Shown here piece by piece: positions 11,525-22,859 of a stretch of 64,000 nt of DNA. The stretch's first letter is position 1, and each line of letters begins with the position of its first letter. This DNA comes from Malus domestica. Taxonomy: Eukaryota; Streptophyta; Magnoliopsida; Rosales; Rosaceae. The stretch is taken from assembly GCF_042453785.1 (NCBI RefSeq), contig NC_091666.1:27114501-27178500 (forward strand). The letters are read 5' to 3'. The position numbers were made by a program, and so were the translations under genes. The notes beneath the pieces are model-generated. The model searched no databases, was not told the origin of the DNA, and saw only the letters and a program-made list of their open reading frames with translations.

Positions 11525-13372
11525 AATCGGCACTGATGTCGAAGCTCATAATCTGAACGAGGCATTTTCTTAATTTTATGAAAATTTTAAAGTTTTAATA
11601 ACATTTGGGCATCAATTAAGATCATGTTGTTGAACATTATAATGTTTGTGTAGGTGAACTGGGCTCAGGGTAATTATGCACGGAACGCAGAAACGATCCA
11701 CCGAGGCATTGTCGTCTCGGTTGGATATGTGCCCGGCTTGAGAGTTGAAGTATTCCCCCAACCGAGATGTGAACTTTGTTGCAATGCTAAGATCAATGTT
11801 TCTTTTTATTCAATCCAATTGTTAGAAATAAAGTGAGGTGTATAAGATGTTAAAAATAATTGTGAAAATTTCTAGATGTCTAGAATGAAGAATTGTTGTC
11901 ATTAATGTGTTTATTTAGTAATATGATTGTGTAAACTTAGAGTAGGGTCCCAATAGGCTTTGGAGATCAAATCTTTATAGAGTTTGTATTACTTTTAAGG
12001 CAAGAATGCCCATCATGATTCGTGTAAATAAAGGTAAAACATCAGGGGGCGACCATACAATTCTCAAACACCTTGGCCCTTCTTTCTCTCGGTCGTCCTT
12101 GTCTCTCATCCTTCTCAAAGTTAGTATTACAACACGTTATCAACATGAAATGTCTCTCTTTGCGAGAAGGAGAGATCTCCGAAAGAAACCTTGTGAAAGC
12201 TTTTCACCTTCTTCATCAACATCCAAGAAATACTAAACCCTAATCTCTTTGGTTTCAAGTTATTTTATGCTATGAATACTATGATTATTGTTCTACGCTA
12301 TATGCATTTTATATGTTGATCCATATGTGTGGGTATATCAAAAAAGAAAAAAGAAAAGGATTCGAAAACACTAAATTGCAGAAGTTGATAAAAACATGCC
12401 AATTCCAAATCTTAAATGCCTAAAGCACATAAATCATTCATAATACACCTAAGTAAGCTCCAATAATCACATGTTTTTAGAGTTTCTTTTTTGTAATTCG
12501 AAATGATTGTGCTATTAACACTTAAGTATCATGTAATTACGTTTATGTTCAAATCTTAAGCATAATATGAGCTTAAAATTAAATTATTTGTGTGGAACAA
12601 AGGATTTAAACACAAGCCTATAAGAACAATTACTATTTAACTGGGTTTTAACAATTTTGTCAAAACCAACATATGAGTTAAAAACAACTCGGTGAGTCTA
12701 GATTCGATTATTACGTTATCAAACATCCGTGACTAACAACACTTAAGTATCATGTAATTACGTTTATGTTCAAATTTTAAGCATAATATGAGCTTAAAAT
12801 TAAATTATTTGTGTGGAACAATCTGAACCGTACATCAATCGACACTGATGTCGAAACTCATAATCTGAACGAGGCATGTTCTTAATTTTATGAAAATTTT
12901 AAAGTTTGGTTAATAACATTTGGGCACCAATTAAGATCATGTTGTTGAACATTGTAATGTTTGTGTAGGTGAACTGGGCTCAGGGTAATTATGCACGGAA
13001 CACAAAAACGATCCACCGAGGCATTGTCGTCTCGGTTGGATATGTGCCCGGCTTGAGAGTTGAAGTATTCCCCCAACCGAGTCCAAGACATGTGAGCTTT
13101 GTTGCAATGCTAAGATCAATGTTTCTTTTTATTCAATCCAATTGTTAGAAATAAAGTGAGGTGTATAAGATGTTAAAAATAATTGTGAAAATTTCTAGAT
13201 GTCTTGAGTGAAGAATTCATGTCATTAATGTGTTTATTTAGTAATATGATTGTGTAAACTTAGAGTAGGGTCCCAATAGGCTTTGGAGATCAAATCTTTA
13301 TAGAGTTTGTATTACTTTTAAGGCAAGAATACTCATCATGATTAGTGTAAATAAAGGTAAAACATCAGGGGG
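11525..13372. repeat. Imperfect tandem duplication, period about 1.3 kb
   Basis: The tail of pseudogene exon 3, all of exon 4 and the following tract (11531 onward) recur from 12842. The offset is about 1310-1323 bases. The second unit ends within the repeat tract at about 13372, where unrelated sequence starts. Both units keep the GC at the exon 3 donor position, so that change came before the duplication. Confidence 0.75.
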
Positions 13373-14425
13373 TAAAGTGGAAGAGGGAAGACTAGGGAGG
13401 CCACCACAAACCCTTAACCCTGACATCGGCTCTTTGATGAATTTACACCCAAATTCCTTCAAATTCTAGGTGGATATGGAAGAGGGAAGACTAGGGAGTA
13501 GTTTCTAGGTAGTGGTTTGCTTTAATTCGTCGGAAAATGGTCAAATTTGGCTGTGGCTTTCTTCGAGTCACGCGGGTCATGGGATGACTCGTTTTCCCCC
13601 TTCATTTTCTCTTTTCCTCCTTTCCCTCCTTTCTTCTCTTTCTGATTTGGTAGTTTCTTCCTCTCCCCTCTCCCAATTCGTCCATCTCCCTCCTGTGCTC
13701 TCTTCCTCCCCTCTCCTTTCTTCCTTCCTTTCCAAAAGCTCATTGGTTCTTCCTCCCATAAGATGGGAGTTCCATTTAATTAACACTAAACTTAAAATAA
13801 CCAATTTCGAATGTTCGTAACTATACCGATATAAACTGGACTTGTAAACGGCTTTCGCCTATGTGTTCGTACCAACGAATACTACACAAATACGCTAAAG
13901 GAATAAGTCTTACGTTTCTCTAGACGATGGCCAATGCAAGTCAAAGTCCTTACCTCTAGGGTATTTTCGTAAATTCATGCTTTTAAAATTAATAAAAACG
14001 TACAATTAGGGACGGGTTGTCACAATTTCAATCTTAAACAAACAAACAAGAAAAAAAACTTCAAAAACTCTAATTTTAAAGTTTCATTTGAATATATAGC
14101 ATTATTAAATAATAAAATTGAAAAAAAAAGAAACCTTTTTTCAACGTGTTGTCATTGACACTCCATGTATCTCATTATGCATTCCAAATTTTAATACTTA
14201 GAAAGAAAAGAATTTACACATATAAAAACTACACAATGATATTTTAAAGTGCTAATAAAAGTAAATTTTTTAATATATAGAACTATTACATATAAATATT
14301 AGATGACAAAAATTTGGAGGTCCTTTAAAATTGAGGCATGTGTGATTGCACTTTTTGCTCGCTCCAATGCCCCCTTTGATTTACACACACACCCCATCTA
14401 TGTTTGTGTTTGAAATTTGTAACAG
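13373..14425. other. Repeat-derived filler in the pseudogene
   Basis: A pyrimidine-rich stretch (13590-13750) and a segment ending GGGACGGGTTGTCACA near 14030 look like remnants of LTR-element sequence, but no pair of LTRs was found. The remainder up to exon 10 is AT-rich. No gene was seen. Confidence 0.35.
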
Positions 14426-14947
14426 GGGATATGGGCACTTCATTCTTGTTGATGGTGTGGGAATCCAACCCGACGACGTCTTCTTCTTCTACCATTCAGA
14501 TGCTGCAACTGCATTGAACATCATTGATTATGCATCTGATAACCTTCAAACTTTTGTCCATAATGATTCCGAAATCCAGCCAGAGGTGTTCGGAGGGTTT
14601 ATCTTCTCCAGCAAGAAACGCGGCGCGTTGATGTTCGATAGACCTAATGTTGATTGTAAGCCGTTTGCTGACAACTTCCCAGGAGTTCCGGTAGCCAGAA
14701 TGTTTGGCAATAAGGAGATCGCGTGTGGTGAAGAAGAAGATAATGAACTCGATCATCCTCGTTCTGTCCATGCTTGTAGCTCTATGTACTTGGCCATGAA
14801 TTATGTTCCTCCCCAAGCTCCATATTACTTGAAGGAGTAGATGTTTGGTCGGTTTTCTCCCATTGAAAAAGAATAAAGTTCGTTGTTTTTGTTGGGGTGT
14901 TGGGCATAAGTTGGTGTGTTTGTGTTGTCATATGTTGTAAGTGTTAG

Positions 14948-15952
14948 TGTAAACACGAAATTTTCTTGAAACAAACGAGACAAGAACACGTGTACAAAAT
15001 AATATTTTGTATTAATGATAGGGGTTACAATCTCTCTCAAATTTGATCCTCTGATTCGATCTCCGTAAGGTGTTGATTTGTGGATTGTGATGCTGATCCA
15101 AGGGCCGTCGAGGCTTGACCTCAGATGAATGGTTGGAAGTTTCTTCAAGAGGGCCTTTTGGGCTTGATCTTGAAGGTTGATTGATGAACGGATCTTCAAG
15201 GGCTTTTGGGCTTGATCTGAAGAACTGTTGATGAACGGATCTTCAAGGGGCCTTTTGAGGCTTGATCTTGATGAACAGTTGATGGATGGATCTTCAAGGG
15301 CTTTTGGGCTTGATCTTGAACAACTGTTGATGAACGGATCTTCAAGGGCCTTAGGGGCTTGATCTTGATGAACAGCTGATGAATGGATCTTCAAGGGCTT
15401 TTGGGCTTTATCTTGAAGAATGGTTGGATGTGTGGATTTGTTGATGTTGTTGATCCAAAGGGCCATTGAGGCTTGATCTTAGGATGAACGGATGATGAAC
15501 GATAAACGCCTTATTAAAGGTCGTCGGGGCTTGATCTTGAATTGGTGGAAGTTCCTTCAAATGGCTGTTGGGGCTTGATCTTGAAGGTTGGGTTGACGAA
15601 GAATGAAGAGAGCTTTCTTGATCATTTGGGATTTGCTTGGGAGCTTTGGAGTTTTAAAGCTTCAAGGTTTTGGTGTGAGGTGAATTGATTATGAATTGGT
15701 TTTCCGAATTCCCCAAAAATGAATGAAATGGCTTATATTTATAGAATTTTCCAAGGCCTAATTTTGAATATAATATGCAGATGAAATAAATCGTTTCTGC
15801 CAGGTGTTGACATGTGTCCTATTTGATGACTTTTTCGATTTATTTTGATTTTTCGTTTAGTCACACGCTACGTGTAAAATTTATGTGAAACGTGAGCGTT
15901 GAAATTGTAACTATTGGTCAACATTTATTTCATCGAAATTTCGATGTCTACA
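14948..15952 (-). repeat. 3' LTR of the gypsy-like element
   Basis: TG...CA ends, 1005 bp, and very similar to 22860-23866. It contains a minisatellite at about 15165-15430: five units of roughly 57 bp sharing GATCTTCAAGGGC and GGGCTTGATCTTGA. The long minus-strand ORF over this array is a repeat translation. Confidence 0.85.
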
Positions 15953-17780
15953 AATGCCCTCACTTCAAGGCGCGTCGTATACATGTGCTTGTCACGTGTA
16001 GGAGATGCGTTTTGAAGTCCCTTAGTGTAGATGTCGATCCAAGGGCCATCGAGGCTTGATCTTGAATTGGGCTGGAGATTTCTTCAAGGGCCGTTGAGGC
16101 TTGATCTTGAATTGGGCTGAAAGTTTATTCAAGGGTCGTTGAGGCTTGATCTTGAGGGTTGAAATTGGACCACAAAGAGCTTCATGTGGTAGATGATCTT
16201 TGGCTTTGGTAGTGGATGAATTGGCACGTATTTGTTTTTGCGCTTGTTGACTTTCCACAGCTTTGATCTTGAACTGGGTTGGAGAATTTTCTGGATTCCT
16301 CAAATTGTTGACTTTCCTCAGCTTATTCTTAAACTGGATTTGATTCAAGGGTGGTGGACGCTTGATCTTGAATCGGACTTGTGATTTCCTCAAGGGCCAT
16401 CGAGGCTTGATTTTGAATTTGGCTGGAAGCTTCTTCAAGGGTTGTTGAGGCTTGATTCTTGAAGGTTGACTCGAACACATGGCAAGCAGGCATGAGGTGA
16501 AGGTGATGACTTGTTGCTTTGTTCAATCTTTCTAATTCACACATGAGCAGTTTAGTCAACGGTATGATCTTCAAGATTGATGGGCTCTTTTTCCAGTTGG
16601 TGACTTGATCTTTAAGGATTTGATTCAAGGGTGGTGAATCGGCACGTGCAGCCCACAACGCCTAGCGAGTCGACCCAAGAATTTGAGGGTCAAAACGAGT
16701 CATCCACCCATAGTGATTGCAACCTTGATGATATGAGATACTTTTGATTTTGAAGCAGTATCGGATGAATCGGCACGTGCTTTGTTGTGCTTGTCTCCAC
16801 ATGCTTCAATGTATCATTTTCCCTTGCCTTATCTGTTCTTTAGGCAAATGTGGCATCTTCTTGAGTTCCTCAACTCAGACTCATTCTGCTGAGTTGACTG
16901 TGCAGGCTGCATTCTTCTCTGCTTGTTTCTTCTGCATGTTGTCTCCACATGCTGCAAGGTATCATTTTCACTTGCCTTATCTATTCTTCAAGCAAATGTG
17001 GCAGCTTCTTTGGAAGTACAGTAGCAGTGGAAGACGAGTACTTGAGAGCAATACCATGTAAGCAACCAGGTAAAGGTTCCAGGTAGTCAATTCCTTACCT
17101 GAGTTTGAGTGGAGGTTCCGACATATTGTTTTCTTTATCCTTGTCTTTGCAGGTAAGAACAAGGACAAAGGAAATGACAAGGAGAACGCATGATATGAGA
17201 TACTCTTGCTTTATACCCTGATGATATGAGATACTTTTGTTTTGGTGTCATTTGTTTGTAGAGGTACCCCAAGGAATAAGGAACACTGAGTGACTCGAGA
17301 GGCTTCGTTGGGAAGGTATTCTCGGAGATGAAGAAAGGTTCTGTATGTTTGCCTTGCTATGAAGGGTGAAGGTTGACATTTATATGGATTAATAACCGGT
17401 ACTGTTCTTTCACTCTTGTCGGCAACTGTTGGATGATTTAACGGTAAACTTCACGTGCTTTCTACTTCACAAGAAATCTTCGACAGAATTTCTGCAAGAC
17501 TGAGTGTGCATGTGACAGGCGCTGACATGTCTGGAAAAGCAGATGCCTTTCCGATTTCTGATCTTGCCTCTTCGAGTTCTGAGCTCGCCTCTTCGACTTC
17601 TGAGCTTCGTCGAGTGCAGAGGTTACATGTGACAAGTGCGGACAAATCTGGAAAAGAAGATTGGCCCGTGGTTTCTGAGCAAGCCCAGCTTTTGAGAAAG
17701 CATGCGCCTCTTCGATTTTTGAATTCGCCTCTTCGATTTCTGAACTTGCCTCTTCGATCTCTAAAATCCCGTCGAGTGTT
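15953..17780. repeat. Repeat-rich internal region of the gypsy-like element
   Basis: More units of the type TTCAAGGGCCGTTGAGGCTT occupy 16030-16480. From about 16735 the sequence matches 33540-36230, including TCGGCACGTG, CTTGTCTCCACATGCTTC and GATATGAGATACTTTTG. From 17540 there are several CCTCTTCGA-type units. It is not coding. It forms the upstream flank of the antisense ORF unit. Confidence 0.6.
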
Positions 17781-17784
17781 GATT

Positions 17785-17794
17785 TTTATATAGG
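17785..17794 (+). promoter_or_regulatory. TATA-like box before the antisense ORF (copy 1)
   Basis: TTTATATAGG lies about 115 bases before the ATG at 17904. The paralogous copy has TTTTTATAGGGG at about the same distance from its ATG, so the position is conserved between copies. Confidence 0.5.
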
Positions 17795-17903
17795 CACGCA
17801 GTACGTTTTAAAGCACACTTGAATTTCTGCCTGTAGAAACTCCCTTCTTGCACTTCTACGATCTTGACTTGTCCGACCTTTTCTTTCTTCAACACCTTTG
17901 AAA

Positions 17904-18569
17904 ATGTCTGACCCCTCCGACCGTCGTTTTGACTTGAACCTTGATGAAGAGGCAGTCCCGCCTTCTTCAAACAACATATGACGCCCATCCTTCATATCCC
18001 TTACTGGTCCTTTTACCGTTGGGGATTCGGTGATGAAGAATGATATGACCGCTGCGGTGGTGGCCCGGAACCTTGTCATTACCAAAGATAACATACTGTT
18101 TTCCAAATGGTCTAATGAGTTGGCTGTTAAGGATTCTCTGGATCTTAGTGTGCAGTGTGCATGTTCTGTGTCTAATATGGCCCAACGTCTATTTGCTCGA
18201 ACCCGTCAAGTTGAATCATTGGCGGCTGAAGTGATGATTCTCAAACAGGAGATTAGAGGGCTCAAGCATGAGAATAAACAGTTGCACAGGCTCGCACATA
18301 ACTATGCTACAAACATGAAGATGAAGATTGACTAGATGCAGGAATCTGATGGTCAGATTTTACTTGATCATCAGAGGTTTGTGGGTTTGTTCCAATAGCA
18401 TTTGCCTTTGTCTTCTAGGGCTGTACCGCGTAATGAAGCTCCAAATGATCAACCTTTGGTGCCTCCTCATCCTGGGGTTTTGCCTAGTACTGAGACTCTA
18501 AATAATCACCCTTTGGTGCCTCCACCTTCTGGAGCTCCGCCGAGTACTAAGACACCACCTGAGCAATGA
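17904..18569 (+). pseudogene. Degenerate copy of the coiled-coil accessory ORF
   Basis: It reads in one frame over 222 codons with three in-frame stops where the intact copy at 36347 has sense codons: TGG to TGA near residue 26, CAG to TAG near residue 145, and a TAG in a serine/proline-rich stretch. The central segment SNMAQRLFARTRQVESLAAE, and the zipper after it, is almost identical in both copies. It runs opposite to the gag remnant of the surrounding element, in the space between the missing pol and the 3' LTR. A conserved AATAAA follows at 18644-18649. Function unknown. Confidence 0.8.
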
Positions 18570-20258
18570 AGACTCCCTCCCGTTTGTTTGCACATTTTTT
18601 TTTCATGTAAACGTACGTTTCTGTAATTTTTTTTAGAGAAATCAATAAACGAGCTTTGTTTCACTCAGTGTACATTTTTTTTTCACATGGTGTCAAAAGC
18701 ACTAAAGGACTCTATGATTACTTTTTTTTTTCACATGGTGTCGTCCACCATCATTTTTTTTTTTGCTTTCGGTGGTGCTCACACCCACCACCATCATGAA
18801 CCCTTCAACTTTTATTTTTAATTTTTTATATATTTTTTATTATATATATATATAATTTTTTTTCTGTCTGCTTTCGATGCCAGATGCACCTTTTTTTTTC
18901 ACGTGGTGCCAGTACCACTTTGCTCCACTATCTCATTTTTTTATTATATTTTTTTTTTTGTATAAATTTTGATGATGGGTGAGGAATTTGCAAGGAGCGG
19001 AGCAAGGAGGCTGAGAAGATTGTGCTTCGAGCTTCACGACCGGCTAGTCGTTTGATGGCGGTCGTTGAAGTTCTTTGTTATCATGGTGGTCATAGTGACG
19101 AGCTCGAGGGAGGCTAGGCGCTGCGATGGAAGATGGGCAGAGATGCATGATGGCAGAGCTTTGTGGAAGAGATGGAGCACGATGTGGGTGCAAGGTCGTT
19201 TGACAGCGGTCTTTGATGTTGTTGGCAGCTGCGAGGCAAGAGACGGAAGAGGTCTTTGGGTGTGTATTAATAAACTTTGGTTTTGTCAATCTCATTCAAA
19301 GGCGGCAGCCATGGCGGAGGTGCAAAGGAAGAAGCTTCACCACTACCTTTACTGAGCACAGCCACTGAGCACAACCATTGCACTGTCTGCCGAGCACAAC
19401 CATTACACACCCGTTGCACTGCCACTGAGCATGGCCACTGAGCATAGCTACTGACCATAGGCATAGAGCACAGCCACTGCCCGTTGCACTGCCTGCCATC
19501 GCGGAGGAAGGCGAAAGAGAGAGTATGAAGGTCATTGGGTGTGAGTTGGCAAACTTTGGTTTTGTCAATCACATTCAAAGGCAGCAGTCATAGCGGAGAG
19601 CTGGAGCTTGCGCTGTTGTTGTGGAGACCGAATCAATTGTTACTAAGCATGAGTAGAACCAGGCTGCTATTGATTTGAAGTGGTGGGCATGGCTCGAGGT
19701 AGAGAGAGGAGGAGGATGCAGAGCTGGTGGAAACTATGTAGTGGGCTGACCTGAAGCGAAGCATCCTCGCTGGGCAAAAGGAGTGGGAGAGCCAAGTGGT
19801 GATGAAAAGTCCTGCTCGTGACTAGCTGCTGTGACAATGGCTGCTCTTTGCTCGCTGTTGTGGAGGAAGGTTGAGCTTCGCATGCTGCAAGGGACCAGAG
19901 ACTGTACTTGGAAGGACCGTCTTGTAGCTACTGCTGTGCTTCACCGCCACCTCACTGCTTGCTGCCCGTTACCTCATGAAATTGGTGGTGTAGAGAGGGT
20001 GGCTACCAGTGCAGGTTCGAAAGGAAGGATCGCAGCTGTCTTTGGAGGAAGAGCGGGGAAGAACGAGATGACGGTTAAGCAACCTGAGAACGCTCGACCT
20101 GAGTTACAACCTCATCGTCGGAGCAATCTTTTCCTCTTCAAGGCCTTGTTCATCACCAGCAACTTCCAGGCTCAACAACAACATCTTCATACAACAAAGT
20201 AGAAGAAGAAGAGGACAATGAGAAGCATGGACGGAGAGCACTGAACAATCCAATCGTC
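18570..20258. other. Degenerate repeat-derived sequence inside the gypsy-like element
   Basis: Poly-T runs and repeated GGTGTC/CACCACC tracts fill 18590-18960. Two copies of CTTTGGTTTTGTCAATC with following CATTCAAAGG occur near 19275 and 19555. A low-complexity GAGCACAGCCACTG tract lies at 19350-19490. ORFs here have biased composition and no family features. Confidence 0.4.
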
Positions 20259-20729
20259 ATGGAAGTCGAAGCTCAAGAATCCAATTCCCAAAACGATGTC
20301 GTCGTCAGTTTCTCCTGCGAGATCACATCTACATCGAAGCAAGAAGCCATCTTCTTCGTTGAATCCCACAACTGGAACCTTGATGCTGCCGTTTCCACAT
20401 TTCAGGACAACAATGCCGCCGTCCTCGCCGCTGCTGTCGAGCTCGGAGTCGAGAATCACGCTGCTGGTGCTGACGTTGCTGATGATGTTGAGACCGAATC
20501 AAATGTTGTTGAGCAGGAGAAGCACACCAACCTTCGAACCCAAGACCCTCCACTTGAGCGGAGCATGGAAGCCAGTTGTGGTGCAGCGACGATGGTGTTC
20601 ACAGATCTTAGATCTGAGAATGAGCAATCGAAGTTGGCGTTGGTGTCGAGGCCAAATATGGTGAGTACGAGGTTGGTGAGGAAGGACACGGGTCCAGTGG
20701 TTGCTAGAATTAGGTTGCGCAGGTGCTAA
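20259..20729 (+). CDS. Captured fragment of a PUX/p47-type UBA protein
   Basis: A 156-codon ORF encodes a segment like the N-terminal UBA-like domain of plant UBX-domain (PUX) cofactors of the CDC48 ATPase: ITSTSKQEAIFFVESHNWNL, then DAAVSTF, at residues about 22-48. After the UBA part the sequence is acidic and not recognisable, and no SEP or UBX domain follows. It lies inside the gypsy-like element and lacks introns, so it looks like a host-gene piece carried by the transposon. Whether it is translated is unknown. The UBA match is from memory of PUX4/PUX5-type proteins. Confidence 0.55.
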   Translation: MEVEAQESNSQNDVVVSFSCEITSTSKQEAIFFVESHNWNLDAAVSTFQDNNAAVLAAAVELGVENHAAGADVADDVETESNVVEQEKHTNLRTQDPPLERSMEASCGAATMVFTDLRSENEQSKLALVSRPNMVSTRLVRKDTGPVVARIRLRRC

Positions 20730-20886
20730 AGAAAACGGAGGAAGCAGAGTGGCGTTGTCTTGTTCAGTGGGCTCCTCGAGGAAGTTGAGATCCTCGTCCT
20801 CGCCGTCGGTTGGGTGCGAGCCTTTGCAGAGAACCGAGTTGACTCACCATTCTTTGAATGCAAGAGAGAAAGTGCAGTTGCAGTTA

Positions 20887-20887
<1 letters not shown>

Positions 20888-20919
<32 letters not shown>

Positions 20920-20920
20920 T
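20888..20920. repeat. (AT)n(AC)n microsatellite
   Basis: About ten AT repeats are followed directly by ACACACACAC. A compound dinucleotide repeat of this kind is probably length-variable. Confidence 0.85.
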
Positions 20921-21179
20921 ATATTGTGCAAACTGTATTTTTTTTAATTATTATTTTAATTATTATTATTATTTTTTATTTTTTATTTTTTTATAAAGAA
21001 TTATTGTATAAAATTGACTCTCAATAGTCAAACATTTTAATCAAACCTTATTGTTTTATTTTGATGTGACTGAACTCGAAATTGGATGTTCGAGCTTCCT
21101 ACGTACCCCTCCAAAGAAGAGATCAAGTCATAACATAGTTCAAATACTTTTTTTTTTTTGGTGCCGTACGCAGTTTATG

Positions 21180-21620
21180 CTCTTGCGGGCCAGGAGCGTC
21201 TTGATGCCATTTGCAGTTTCAACTCATGCAGGCAGGGAACATTGGTGTTGCCTTTTATGCTCGTGCAAGCCAGGAGCTTAGTGCCATGCAGTTTAGGCTC
21301 GTGCAGGCGAGGAGCCTCGTGTCCTACAGTTTAGGCTCGTGCGGACAATGAGCTTTGGTTCGTGCAGTTTAGGGTCGTGCGAACAAGGAGCATTGGTGTC
21401 ACCTTTTATGCTCATGCAAACAAGGAGCATTAATGTCGCCTTTTGTGCTCGTGCGGACCAGGAACGTTTTGGTGTTGCCTTTTATGCTCGTGCAGACCAG
21501 GAGCTTTGGTGTCCTGCAGTTTAGGCTCTTGTGGACAAGGAGCATTGGTGTTGCCTTTTATGCTCGTGCAGACTAGGAGCTTTGTGCCATGCAGTTTAGA
21601 CTCATGCGGGCGAGGAGAAT
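21180..21620. repeat. Tandem array after the gag remnant
   Basis: Units of about 45-50 bp share GCTCGTGC, CAGGAGC and TTTTATGCTCGTGC, repeated about nine times with drift. In the minus frame the array gives histidine/lysine-rich peptide repeats such as PGLHEHKRQH. It could be a variable 3' part of the gag region or noncoding satellite. The stop at 21632 separates it from gag. Confidence 0.7.
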
Positions 21621-21631
21621 TGGTGAATTTG

Positions 21632-22780
21632 TCAAGCAATTTTGAAGAGGTGTTCCTCACAATCTTCATAGCAAGGAGCCTTAACCGAGTGATTGAAGAA
21701 GTCTTCGAGCAAGAAGTCGCGCATCGTGATGGCAACATACGATCTTTGTGTCGCAATTTCATCATCTTCAACACTTTCATGTAGCCTTAGAGGTTGACGA
21801 GAGCTGCTTTGCCCCATTTCCAATTGGTGAACTTGTGGAGGAAACGTATGCTTCTTGTGCAGTTTCTTTGGAGTAACATGCGTCCATCCCTCAACTTTAC
21901 TTTGCTTGACTGGCATGGTTTTGGAGCATGCCCCCAGCGATTGAGGTGAAGATTTTGAGTCGACAGAGCCATAAGTGATGGTGGTATAATTTGACTTCAC
22001 CACATCGTCAAGATCTAGCTCAATGATTCCTTTCTGAGCCAACTTCATGATGAGATCTTTCAGTACGAAGCACTTTTCCGTTGGATGACTTATGAAATGG
22101 TGGAATTTACAGTACCTTGGACTGTCAGTACGATTCATCTCTTCCGGCCGTCTGCACTCAGGTAAGTCAATCACCTTTTTGTCAAGCAAGTTTTTTAACA
22201 TGGCAACCACATCAGAGTCGGGGAATGGATAAGTCTTATCCTCAAGCTCCTTCAAAGTACGTCTTCGCATCTCTTGATCACGAAAAGCTTCGGCTTGAAT
22301 TGCCTTGCCTCGTGTAGAGATTTTGACGGGAGTTATGTTGACCGTCATTGCTTCCTTGGTGGATTTCCACGCAGCCTTTTCCACCTTTGTCCCAAGAACT
22401 TTGTCATTCTTGTAGTCGGTGATCGATTCATTTATTTGAGTCAATTGTTCTTCAATTGAGGTAACGCCGATGGTCATGACTTGTACAACCAATAGACGTG
22501 ACTTTCTTTTAGACATCCAGGATGCTGACGAAGAACGTCGTTTGATGCTTTGGGATGTCATCTTGTGTGCCTCAGCAGCATGCTTCGGTGCCCCCAGCGA
22601 GGTCAGGTTAATGACGGACTCATGCATTTGATGCTCCCTTTGCTCCTTTAGCAGCACCAACTTTGAAGTGGCATGTTAAGGAGCGGTTGTGGTGCCAATG
22701 GATTGTCCGTTCGCGGCAGAAGTGCTCAGGATCCTTCCCTTAGTGGTTGCGAGAACGGCTTGTCCCTTGCTTGATGCCAT
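21632..22780 (-). pseudogene. gag remnant of the gypsy-like element
   Basis: The minus-strand frame begins ATG at 22780 shortly after the PBS-like site. It is broken by one in-frame TAA at 22676-22678, then is open for 342 codons to 21632. A zinc-knuckle-like motif, YCKFHHFISHPTEKC, followed by FVLKDLIMKLAQKG, is typical of plant gypsy gag-pol as I remember it. No protease or reverse transcriptase follows. The stop could come from CAA to TAA. The element depends on other copies for movement, if it moves at all. Confidence 0.72.
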
Positions 22781-22859
22781 TGACTTTGAGGTGTGTTTGG
22801 ATTCCTTAAACGGAGAAAGAGATGAGAGGTAGAGATTGTCCCACTGGGCGTGCCAAATT

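Larger units (their letters stand above)
10948..14840 (+). pseudogene. F-box/FIST-domain pseudogene, paralogue of the gene at 25334
   Basis: Exons line up one-to-one with the intact gene. Exon 1 (10948-11154) encodes an F-box with DDEILQNILGRLPG. Exon 2 (11277-11385) is 109 nt where the intact gene has 108, so it is frameshifted; its second half matches FIST sequence only in the shifted frame. Exon 3 (11469-11561, 93 nt, the same length as in the intact gene) is followed by GC rather than GT. Exon 4 starts at 11654 and encodes VSVGYVPGLRVE. Counterparts of exons 5-9 are missing. Exon 10 (14426-14840) is open and encodes GVGIQPDD and EVFGGFIFSS, matching the FIST C end. A 1.3-kb tandem duplication and repeat tracts fill the gap. 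It cannot make a full protein; fragments may still be transcribed. Confidence 0.88.

Noticed and set aside
13512-13820. Ser/Leu-rich and Lys/Glu-rich overlapping ORFs
   Set aside because: They are translations of a pyrimidine-rich tract; opposite-strand mirror ORFs are expected from such composition.
14825-15466. 213-codon minus-strand ORF
   Set aside because: It translates the LTR minisatellite (repeating ALEDPFIN/SSRSS units); a similar ORF covers the other LTR at 22676-23308, where only the last 35 codons are the true gag start.
16022-16658. Lys/Pro-rich minus-strand ORFs
   Set aside because: They are translations of the TTCAAGGGCCGTTGAGG repeat in the gypsy-like element, with no independent coding features.
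19296-19578. Cys/Trp/Ser-rich minus-strand ORFs
   Set aside because: They come from a low-complexity GAGCACAGCCACTG tract; the composition is that of the repeat.
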